Shown here one piece after another: positions 21,301-33,300 of a stretch of DNA of 64,000 bases. Both the position numbers and the translations under genes were made by a program. The first letter of the stretch is position 1, and every line of letters begins with the position of its first letter. The notes below the pieces were generated by a model. The model was not told the DNA's origin. It ran no database searches and worked only from the letters and a program-made list of their open reading frames with translations. This DNA is from Diospyros lotus. Its lineage: Eukaryota; Streptophyta; Magnoliopsida; Ericales; Ebenaceae. The DNA is taken from NCBI RefSeq assembly GCF_014633365.1, contig NC_068352.1, positions 2,224,393 to 2,288,392 of the forward strand. The letters run 5' to 3'.

Positions 21301-24300
21301 TTCTGGTAATTCCTCATATATTTGCCTCAGCTCATCCAACTAATGTTCAACATGAAGAAATGATTTGTCAGTGGTGAAAACAAAAGGCAGCCGCAATTAA
21401 TAATAGAACACAAACCAAATATTACAAGGGACCTCACACCAGGAGTAAGCTAAACTTCTGTATTTCATAATTGGAACAAAATAAGAGAATATGGGAAGCA
21501 CCGAGACACCAAAAAATCCTTTTAAGGGGCTTTAATTCATGAAATAAGCACACAGCAAGATTTATTACCTCATCGCAAAACCCATCCTTCACCAATGTCT
21601 CATAACCTTTGTCCTTGCTTCTGTTTACATCAATAACACCAATTGCCTACACAAACAGACAAGTAAAAGAAAAATTTTATAACACAACCAAAAAAGAAAA
21701 GCAATAACAAATAAAGAACAAACTACTAGGAAAATGAAAAAAATTAATAAATCTCAAAAACAATAAAACACAGTACTTCATAAATGAAGCCCTTTTTAAC
21801 TGGATATCATCTGAGAAAGCAATTGCAAGAAATCTTATGGTCTATGTGGTGCTGAAGACAGCAAGTATGCTCAAGTGGTTCCTGTTGTATTAATTTTGAT
21901 GGTGTTTTGATGATAAACATTGTTTACACAAAACTTTAATAAATAGAATTGAAACATTCATTTTGATCTTGTATTTCAAAGACAAATGTCAAAACTGTCG
22001 ACTAAATGATTTTACCTGTCAACCGATTGTTGTATTATCTCTTTGACAAAGTTTTTCAAAGTTAAATTTGTCGACCAGTCTTTGCATACTGTTGACAGAT
22101 CTCCAAAACTGTCGATCGATTCTTTAAACAGTCAACCATTCAAAATACATGCTCTCAATTGTTTGCTGTCGACAATTTCTATAACATTTACAGTTAAAAG
22201 TTTCATTAAATTGTTGATTGGTTTTACTATACTATTGACCTACCTGACCAAAAATTAAAAAAATTTGTCGACCGATTGTCAAACCAATCGACCGTTTTGT
22301 TGTAAAAATTTAAACCGCTAATTGTACTTAATCACTAGGTTAACTTAGTTTTTTTACTCTAACGGCTAGAACTTTCAAATGGACGACGAAGCCTATAAAT
22401 TTGAAGCTCAAAGGAGAGAAGTTGACTATTGGGCTTTCAAATTTCAGATAATATATTCTCAAGTGACATTGTGCTTCAATTTTTCACTCTTGTTCTCTGT
22501 CAAGGTTCTTTTTTTTATTGTAATTTCTTTTCAAAGCCTTGTATTAGCTAGATTTCTGAGAGAGTGGTGTGTTTTTGATAGTTGTTATTCTTGTTATCTT
22601 TCTTGTATTGTATACTTCCTAGCAAGTTGTGCTAGAAGAACTAGCTTGTGTGCTAGTTGGTTTAATAGGTTGTGGTTTGCAACCTGAAGCTTATTTAGTG
22701 GATTTCAAAATCTCTAGATAAGAGCTAGAGTAGTGGATGTAGGCTGGGTTGAACCAAACCACTCTAAAATTGTTGTCTCTTGTGCATTTTCATCTTTTCT
22801 ATCTTGGTATTACTTATCTCACTTCAAAGATTACTGTTTTGTTGACAAAATCTTGATACTTTTTAGAAAATTTTCAGAACAAACAATTTTTACAAGCACC
22901 CAATTCACCTCCCCTCTGGGGTGTGTGGTTCCATACTACTGTATCATTCTAACAGTTCCCTCTTGGGCCTAAAATAAAATGGTAGAACAGGTGGACAGCA
23001 TGTTTAGGTTGACATATCACATAGAGAGGGAAAAAAGAAGTGTGGCAAAGGGTGAATGACAGAAATTTAAATAAAAATTTACGGCTGCTTCTAACATTTA
23101 TTCCATTTCTTCTTAATATTAGCCAAACCACTGGTTTACAACAAATCATACACTGAAACTTGTAAAGAAAGTAGAGGAAAAGATCTTTACAAAGCCAAGA
23201 ACATAGATATTGGTTGCCATAGAACAGTAGAAACTGGTACAGAAATCCCGAGAAAGAGTTGGCATGTTAACTTCTCATTGAAACAGTAGTTAATGACATC
23301 AAGCAGAAGCTCTTAATAACCTGCTAACTATTCAGAGCAAGTCCTGCAAACTGCTGGACATAATTAATAACTGAAAAATGTGCATATGCTTTACCCGCAT
23401 GGGCCATACCCGCAACCCTAGACCTTTTCACAGTTTCAGACTTTTTTACTCTTAAGGATTATTAAGGAAAAAAACTATGACCAAATTTAATCAATACAAA
23501 AACTTTAAGCTTTCCTTCTTTTCTTATTTTTCCCTCTTTCTTACATCAAACAAAAAATTCTTATAAACAATTAGAGATAATATCAAAAGCATACTTTCAA
23601 ACTAGAGTTGTTACTAAATCAAATGGACATTAGTTGTACATGAGCAGTAGTAGTACTTCCATAGCAGACAGAACCAGTAAAGCAGGCAGATTTTCAAGCA
23701 TCTCATTAAGATATTGGCTGGTTTTGAACCCAGATTAAAAGATAAAACTGTAAGAAAGCTTTCTTGACAGATGAATCTGGCTGTATCAAAATTACAATAC
23801 AGCTCAACAAAATGTTTATGGAATTAAGATAACTAACCAACTCATATACATAAGCCAATTCCATTGAGATAAATGAACCGGCCTGCAAATGAATTTCAAC
23901 ATGTAGAAAAGTAACATTTCTGGAGAATATTAACATGATGTGAAATTCTAGAACTGCTACAACTGATGGCATTCATACTTTTTCAACAATGTCCAAATTC
24001 AAAGTCTTCACTTGTTCTGAAAGGTTTCCAGAAATGCCAACTTCAAATATCATGTTCACGTGCAGGAGTGAAGAGATGCTCTACAAGTGTAGAATGGATT
24101 ACTTTTCCAGTTCTATTGCTCAAGTAGATGATATAAACATTCAACTTGCAGATATCAAATTGATCAGTTCAAATTGTTGATGCCTATAATTATAAGCTTT
24201 TTTGCAGTTTTCACAAGTAGCAAGCTCTTAATCTACTGAAGTTTGTTTTCTCATCTCCTGAAAAAAGCCACAAAAGAAGTAATATTCAGAAGAAAAACAA

Positions 24301-27300
24301 AGACTACCATCTATAGGGAATATACAATCTAAAAAATCCAGTCTCATTCATGTGAGCCAAAACACATAGTTCAATGCCCTCCTTTTTCTTTTTTCTTTTT
24401 TTGAAATAAGTGAGCACAAATATGATATTAATAAAACTAAAAGAGAAATACAACAATCCTTAGAAAAACACTGACACCCCCCCCCCCCCCCCCCGCCCCC
24501 CCAAACACCAGCCATTAGGGAGACCTGGACAACCCAAACTGCCTTCATAACTAACCAGCCTAGTAGAGAGAGAAGAACTTATCGGCCAAGAACTGAAGCA
24601 AACATGATGACATGGTACCCAGAGTAAGGAAAAGATGGCTCCACAGCCCTAACCCAAGCCACTAACTAGGCTAGCACCAAGTTAAAGATATCAACCGCAC
24701 TAGACCCCCGATCCTTGAAGACTAACCTGTTATGCTCCAGCCACACTGTCCATAGCGCCACATGAAAAAGAGACTTCCATATCTTCCTTTGCACTTTACC
24801 CCAAGCAAAATAATCCCTCTGATCAAATAGACCGCCAACCGAGCTCGGACAAACCCACTCATAACCCCACCATCTAAAAATTTAATTCATTTTCTTTTTT
24901 CAAATCAATTACAAGATAGGAAGACATAATTCATTTTCTTAAGTGAAATTTTAAGGAAAGTAAAGTTGGAGGTGCCAAATTTGGAAGCAGTTGGAAGTGC
25001 CAATGGCCAACAAGATGTGAGCTGAATATCAAAGCGAAAGTACCACCATGAATTCCTTAAAAGCTCAATTATTTGAAAGAAAACTTAGTCCCTCTTCACT
25101 TCCCACCCTTGACATGAAAGGAAACTGTTCTCTGAACAAACTATAGATATATGAGAATTGCCAGATCAAGAGTAATGGTTAACATTTTTCTATCAGCTTA
25201 GAGTTAGAACATATAGCACATGCAGAACATAGAGGAAACTATACCTTCAAAAAAGATGTCCAATCACCAGTTGTACATGCAGAACTTGGGGAATTGAATT
25301 TCTTCCACATGCAAAATAGAAATAGTGTTCCAATAAAACATAGATTCATGATAAAAAGCAGAATGCGAAAACCTTTCAGACGCATCATTTTGAATGAAAC
25401 AGAAACATATAACTGTTAGTTATGTGCTATGACAGCAAACTTAGGCAAAGCCAGAGTATAGAAAATGTCTCATTTCAAAGAAATTAACAAATAATGATGA
25501 TGATGATAAAGGCAATAAAAAAATTGTGAGACCTTTAAACTGATTTCAAAGTCTGCAGACGCTCAAAAAAGAGGGGAAAAAATATCAGGGAAAAAAAGTT
25601 AGCAGTTCAGATGTGATAAACTGAAAAGTGTGTTCAGAAATATTGTCCACAGAAAATGGAAAACTGAAAAGTGTGTTCAACTGAGAATTTTCTAAACAGA
25701 AAACTCTAGTTTCCAGTTTACCAAATTTAAAATTGACTGTTGGAACTGTTTTCTTAACACCACCACCCCCCCCCCCCCCCCCCCCCCCCCCGCCCCCCAA
25801 AAAAAAGTGTTTTTTTCCATGTTTTCAAAATAGAAAACATGGGTTTCTAGCTCAACTAAAATTAATATATTTATATTAATATCAATATAAATGGTAAAAT
25901 AATATTTTAAAGTTAACTAATAATAAGTAGCAAAAAATATTATCAACAAAAATATTGGTATTATAAAATTTCCAATATTGTAGAAAATGATTTAAACTTA
26001 TAATCAAATTATATAATTAGCAATATCATGAACAAATTAGATTGATAATGTTATAAAGTTAACATTAATAGCAATATTATTATAAATTAACATCAAAATA
26101 TTAGCAATGTTATAAATATTGTATTGATAGCATTAATTTTATAACAATTCCAATGTAATTAATACTATTTAATATTATAGTAGTGTTATTATCTATGAAA
26201 GTTTTACATGTGATGATTGGGAGAAGAATAAATATTTTTGCCTCCAAGAAACCAGATGGGTTGGTGAGAATGCTAAAATGTTGGGTCAAGATATAAAGTT
26301 TGGTGCACAAGAAAAGACCACAGGAGAAATGTGGTATGGATTGTCATTGATAAGGCTTTAAAGGAAGAGGTAGTGGAGTAAAAAGGTTGGGTGATAGGAT
26401 TATTGCTATTGAAATTGCTCTAGGGGAGGAGAGTATGAATATTATCTATGCATATACACAAGAAGTTGGATTGAGGGAGGTGATAAAGGCAAAAATTTAG
26501 GAGGATGCAGAGAGGTTGTTGCAAGAAATACTTAAAAGCTAGAAGGTCATTATTATGGAGGTAATTTGAAGGTAGAGGAGTGAATAAGTATAATTATGTG
26601 CAAAGAGGTTATGGCTTTGGAGAAAAGAATAATGGGGGAAAGTTATTTTGGATTTTGCAATGGCACATAATCTCATAATATAGTCGTGTTTCCTTGTTGT
26701 ACAGATTGGATTCACAATATCAACTATGTGATGGAACGTAACCATATCAACTATCTTCATTTACCTCCATCTCATGAAATTTTTTTGTTGAGAGTAAAAA
26801 TAATAATATAAAAAATAAAGTTAACCCTCTATCTAAGAGTTTAAGCTTTTAAATGAGATGGTGGTTAACATTTCAAAATGGTATTAGAGTAGACAAAGGT
26901 CTTGAGTTCAAATCTCATCACTAACCCAATATTTCATTTGTTACACGTGTTTAGACTAGTTATGCAGAGAAGTTTGGCCACACGTGAGGGGGCATGTTGA
27001 GAGTACAAATAATATAATAAAAGATAAGTTAATCCTCTATCTACTACCTTAAGCTTTAAGATGAGATGGTGATTAACACTTCAACATTTTCCATGTGAAG
27101 ATGGTACCAAAACTTTATCTCGTCATTCTCTAGCTAAAGGGTTGTGTTAGAAAGGGCATCTAGCATAAAATTTTACCACATTGTTATTTTGCATGGATTT
27201 GCATTGTCAATATGACTTTTAGAAGTCAATTGACATTATGAATGTCTTGCCACCAACCCAAACTTGGTTAAGATAAGGTGGTGGTGGTGTTGATGATGGT

Positions 27301-30300
27301 GATGATATAACCTCATTATAGCTAATACATTCTTTACGAAATAAGATGAATGTTTGATTCGATATAAAAGTGGTTTTTTAACTACCCAAATAGACTTCTT
27401 TCTTATGAGGTAAAAGATTATTTGTCTTGCAAGGATTGTAAAGTTATACCGAGAGAGTACCTAACCACTTAACATAGGCTTATTGTCCTTGATTCCGTAT
27501 CAACAAGTGGGAAAAGAAGGATGATAAGAAAAAGAAGGTATTTGTGGTTGCCAAAATTATTCAATGTCATCCTTAAATCAAAGAGGTTGCAAATGGAAAG
27601 GGAATGCCCTAGTACCTACTTGTACGAACAAAGGAGATATTCAAAGTTATGGAAATTACAAAGGGATTAAGATATGAGCCACAATATGAAACTTTGGGAG
27701 ATAGCGATTAAGCAAAAACTAAGAAGACAAATCAAGGTGTTTGAAAACTAATTTGGTTTCATGCTTGGTAGGCAAATAGTGGAAGTCGCCATATACATGC
27801 TAGGCACTTGATGGAAAGATCTAGATAAACAAAATAATGTACGTAATGATGTTTATAATTTCAGAAAAAACTTAAGATGATGTCTCTAGAGAAGTCTTAT
27901 CGAGGGGCATAGAGAACAAAATCAGTTTGAATTGATAATATATAAGGCTACTAAAGACATGTAACATGGAAGATAAATGTACATGTGGAAGAGATATTCA
28001 AGCTTTACCAATAACAATTGGATTGCACCAAAAATTTGCATTAAGCTCTCATCTCTTTACCCCGATAACAGATGAACTCCCTAAACACATATAGGTAGCA
28101 GTGTTTTGGCATATACTATTTGAAAATGACACAATCTTGGTGGATGAGGCAAAAGAATATGAAAATACTAAGCTTGAGATATTGAGGAACACGTTAGAAT
28201 CCAAATGTTTTAAGTTGAACAGATTGAAAATTGAATATATGGAATGTATATTTAGTAAAAATGTACATGTCAATGATAGTATGGTGAGACTTGAAGATTA
28301 GGTCATCCCGATCAACTTTGATATCTTGGATCTATCCTCTAAAAAATGGAGACTAACGAGGATGTTACCTATAGAATTAAGGTAAGATGGTTAAAAAGGA
28401 AAAGTTGTCTGACATATTATGTGATTGTAATATCTTGTTAAAGTTAAAAGGAAAATTATAAGATGGCTATAAGACTAGTTTTTGTTGCATGGCATGAAAT
28501 GTTGTGCAATAAAGAACCAATATGTGCAAAATATGAACATTGTTGAGAGTAAAAATAATAATATAATGATAAAGTTAACCTTTTATCTAATAATTTAAAC
28601 TTTTAGATGAGATGGTAATTAACCATTTAACAAACGTAGTGGAGATGAGTGTATTATGATGGATTTGCGATCATATAAGAAAGGATAAAATTAAAAATAA
28701 GGTTATCGATAATAAGAGTGGCTTCTATTGAAGATAAGATGGGTGAGATATGATTAAGATAGTTTGGACATATGAAGAGAAAAGTAATAGAAGCTCCTTG
28801 TGAGGAGAGTGGATCGGATGAAGACGTTTTTAGCAAAAGAGAGGAAGATCAAGAAAAGCTTGGTGGGGAACTCTTAGGTAAGATACTAGTTGTAAGGGCC
28901 TTACAAAAGATATGGTCATAGATCAAGATGGTTGGCAAACTAGAATTCATGTTGCCAACTCCACCTAGTGGGATTAAGATTTGGTATGTCTAGCTATTAT
29001 AGTAGTATTATTAATAACATTGCATTTCATTTTGTAAGAATTAAACAGGTGCTATATAACCACTTCTAACATATTTTTTCAGATTCAAGATAAGAAAAAA
29101 AAATTAATTCAACAATTTAATGTGTTTTCCAAAGTTTCATTCAAAAAGGAAAACTAAAGATTAAGTGAAAAACTGGGGATAGAAAATGAACAAATATTTT
29201 ATAATTAACAAGGACCTTAGCATATCTATTAAAAATGTGAGAGTCCCCTGTTAATTATCACAGATTGACACCTCCTGTTTCAAATTGAGAAATAAAGGTA
29301 GAGGTTTGATTCTAGGATAAGGCATAACCCAAGTTATGGGAAGAAGGAAGATCAAAAGAAAGTATATGAATGCACCTTCAGTATGTGGGGTATATCCTTG
29401 ACAGACTTCAGAGTCTCCCGTAAAGAAGCTAATAATTCTTCAGAATGGTGGAAGAATGATATCTTCAATCTGTCAAGGAAGGACTATAACAGTTGCAGCT
29501 ACAGATTTCAAATGTGTAGGAAGCATTCTTAGTCCATGATCAGTTTATAATTATGTAAAGTACTTCATGATAGAGTTAGATTTCTGGATCTCATATACCC
29601 AGGCTTGGCTTCAGCTAGTTAATCTTCAGCAAAGCTCATCTCAGTCAAGCCATCAGGTTACCTAGCCTTGTTCTGGCAATTTAATGGAACAATTTAGTAC
29701 TGATAAGTAAATCTCAAGGCTGTCTGGGTTAGGAAGGATACAGCATTTAGTCGACCATTAAGATCATTGAGATCTAGTATAGGCCTCAAGAACCAGCTCC
29801 TAGTGCAAGGTAAACTGTCATCCAGGGCCTTGGTTTAAAATAACAAGAGGTAGGACGAGTAAATTTCTCAGTCTCTCTTTACCTCAACAGACGTCTACCC
29901 ATTGGCGTTACACACTGAAATAAGCACATTTATTTAGCCCAAATCTAAATATTGTTTAAGAGTTGAAAAGCAAATAGCTCCTGCATACCTTATTCATCAT
30001 CCCAAAAACAGAAAACCTGCATAAAAACTAAATACAGATAATCCACAGGAAGAGATATTTATGATAGACAAATCGTCAGGAACTCGTTTCAGCATGTTAC
30101 CCTTCCTTTGCTCTACCAATGCCCATATGGCTTGGATGCTTGTCTATTTGGAATATTTGCAATGCCTCATGAGCAACAGCATCTACCTTCAGAAATTTAT
30201 CTCTGAGTCTGTAGTAAAGTCTTGCCTTGGAACAAAGTTCGATGTAGAAAGGAAATATGAAAAAAGAAAATATAGCAAGAGCTTGTTTGATTGTGATTTT

Positions 30301-33300
30301 GTGTTTGTTTTCAAAATTTTGTAACCAAAAACAAAAAATCCTATTTGATTGCCTATTTTGTTTTCAAAATTTTCAAAATTTTGCTATTAGTACAATATGA
30401 TATTGGTACCGAGCACTACCAATTACCAAGGTACCATTTTGGATTTATAATAAATTATAAAATATATAAACATAATAAAAATGCCATAACCTAACATAAA
30501 CATATAATCTAGACAATATAACAATTTTGCTTAAACAAAATAAATAATGTTTTCATTTTTTGCACAGCTTTGAGACTGATGAAAGGCTTAGAGTTTTGAC
30601 TTTTGCCTACACTAAGTGAGAATAAAAGGTCAAATATGAAAAATAAAATAAAAAATTAGATTATCTAGAGAAAAAAAATTGCTTGGGGACAAATACCGAG
30701 CAGTCGATATCTTAAGATTTTGACCAATACCACCTAGTGCGACTAGTATTGACCAATATCTAGACTGAAATGGTACCAAGCATATTTAGTACCATTTTAT
30801 GACTGATATGAGACACACCACCCAGCACTGGTCGGTACGATACAACATTGACAACTATGGTTTCACTCGTATTGATGCTCAACAACCACCACTAATTTGA
30901 TCCTCACTAGAGATGTTGAACGAGATGGCTTAACTCGATGTCAAGACCTAGTCTTGAATCTAGGGTTTTTTAGAATAGAATTGAGAAGGAAGAATGGAAG
31001 AAAGAAACGGAAAGCGAATAGAGAGAACATGGAGGAAAACAGAGAGAAAATTGAGAGAGAAATGAGAAACTGAATTCAGTACTTGATTGATTGATTCTCC
31101 AAACAGATTGTCAATAGTTACAAATCAGTTACAAGTTGCAACTGATCCTGTACAGAAATAATCTGCTGCAGCTGACATACAAAATAAACTGCTACACCCT
31201 ACTAAAACCCTATGAACTTGACACTCGACTCAGACCAACCCATGGGCCTTGATGAGTCAGGCCTATCTAATAACCTGTGGGCCTTGACTATAAGCTCATT
31301 TTATTTTATTATTTTTAAACTACAATACATTTTGTAACTTTAAAATAGCTTTCACTATAGTGGCTACAAAATGGTTGTAAACTAGTTGTTTCTATCTTCT
31401 AGGACACTTGCTATCAGAATTAATGTTGTAAATCCCATAGAATTGTTGTTTCTAATATTGGGACAAGGCATTCACTTAAAGCTCGACCCATTCAACATCT
31501 CTACTCCTCACCAATCAACCAACATTCAACTATTGTCTATTATTCGATTTACTGCTCACCTTCAAATTGATCTTTTTTTACAACAAAGAACATGTTTAGC
31601 TTTTATTTTTAAAATTTTGAAAACTGACAGTATTATCAAACAAAAAGATCAGTTTTCATGTTTTTAACATAAAATGAAAAGTGAATATAGAAAACTGAAA
31701 ACAGAAATTAAGAACAAAACTAAAAATTGACAACTCTCTCAAACAGGCCTAAGATTTTGGTAAGAAAGACAACATTAGGAAGATACAATGAGATCTCTGT
31801 GACAGAGTCAATTGTAATTGTAGTTCCAGCTTCCTTTTGTTCAATGGTATCTATGATCCTTTCATTCTCAAGTATGGCCAAAAGTCCTCCGCTTGCACGA
31901 ACTTGAAGTTCACTTCCCATGTCCATCATAGAACTAAGCTGCACCATGAAAAGCAAACAATATTTCAAATAGTAATAGGATCAAGAAACCTGTACTTCAA
32001 AAGTTTAAGAACTTATGAGATTAAGATACTTTATGTCCAATCACAGAAAAAACAACAGAAAGGATAATTAAAGAAACATATGTAAAAGTGTAGAGTATTG
32101 TAATTGTTCGACAAGTATTTCCATGCATTAGGATTAAATAGTAGGACATGCGGGATAAAGGAAAAAGCATCTCAGTAAGTATATGTGTTGGAGGAAAAAA
32201 TGCCAGGTTGGACATGAAAATCTATCAAACTGAAATTCTAACAGATACTGATAGAAGCAAACAACTGAACATGAGAGAGAGAGAGAGAGAATCATTTAAA
32301 CTGTAAATTATTAGTCCCATGAAAGTGATACATGTAGAAGATGATAATCTCTATGGAAAATAACAAGTGTAAACAGTTGTGATACTCTACCTCTCAATAT
32401 TATGTGAAGCTCTATTCTATTTAAGAATCAAGTAAAATCATCAAATGATTTTCGAAACCTATAAGATAGGTTTCACTACCAGTTTCAAAAGAACGTCTCA
32501 CCAATGTTGGGGCAACTGACTTCCAATTCACAACATTGTGCATTTTGGTAAAAAGAACTAAAAAAACGGCAGAATTAATAATACAACAACACAAGTCTTA
32601 ATCCACTAGGTGGGATTGCCTATATGAATTCTAGATCTCCAGCCATCTACAATGAATCGTTAAAATATCTACAGAAAGTCATTGCTCTTTCCAGAAATAG
32701 ACTAGACCATCCAACAATTTCTGTAGAAGATCAACCTACTTGGTGCTAGCACTGTGCTTTTATGCAGACATTCTTTTTTCATTTTTGTCTTTTCATGCAG
32801 TGGAGAAGAGTTCACATTAGTGTAAGTTGTCCTGCTCACCCATTTTTCTGTTTCAATCCTCCACCCACCAATTAAGAAGAAAAAAATCAAATAAACTAAA
32901 TGGGCAATGGAATAAATTTTATGATTAGCTGAATGCCCAGGAACAAATTTATTGTCAATGTAAACAACTGAATAAATTCTTCCTTCTATTAATATGTACA
33001 TATACAAGTCCTCTTATAGAGATGAGGATTATACAACATAGGAAAGATTACAATACATGAAAGAAGGAAAGATTACATATACACAATTCTAGGAAAGTTT
33101 CCTAAGTTGGAATTAAGAAAGTCTCCTAATCTAGATTTAGAAAATTCTAAAAAACATAAGATCAGAGCAACATTAATTTCTCTTCCGGATAATGAGCTAT
33201 TCTTTCCTTTTTTTTCATTTTGTTAATCCTTCAAGAATCAACACTCCCCCTCAAGTTAGTGAATAAATATCTATCATTCCCAACTTGCCTATTAAGTCTT

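Larger units (their letters stand above)
26190..28990 (+). mobile_element. Decayed RTE LINE in a 4.1-kb MSH5 intron
   Basis: Plus-strand fragments, in order: endonuclease start ([13 protein letters not shown], about 26240), endonuclease end (QIDFFLMR and a CKVIPRE-like stretch, about 27385-27480), RT pieces including a [16 protein letters not shown] segment (28101-28301) corresponding to the catalytic region, and a 3' end near 28960-28990 with CTCCACCTAGTGGGATTAAG. Many stops and frameshifts break it. A TRIM (26786-27086) and a TRIM solo LTR (28541-28632) are nested inside, so it is older than both. It is antisense to MSH5. Confidence 0.82.

Noticed and set aside
22379..22687. 102-codon plus-strand frame, Cys- and Phe-rich
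   Set aside because: It lies inside a solo LTR with a 5-bp duplication; it is LTR sequence and not a gene.
24348..24548. Minus-strand frame with a run of glycines
   Set aside because: The glycines come from the poly(C) tract; it is the noncoding tail of an L1 insertion. The same holds for 25585-25800 and for 13704-13988 (proline run).
29376..29469. Alternative acceptor for the MSH5 exon, starting at 29469
   Set aside because: It would add seven bases, break phase with the preceding exon, and lose the conserved RLNA-ISFF junction; the acceptor giving exon end 29462 fits both.
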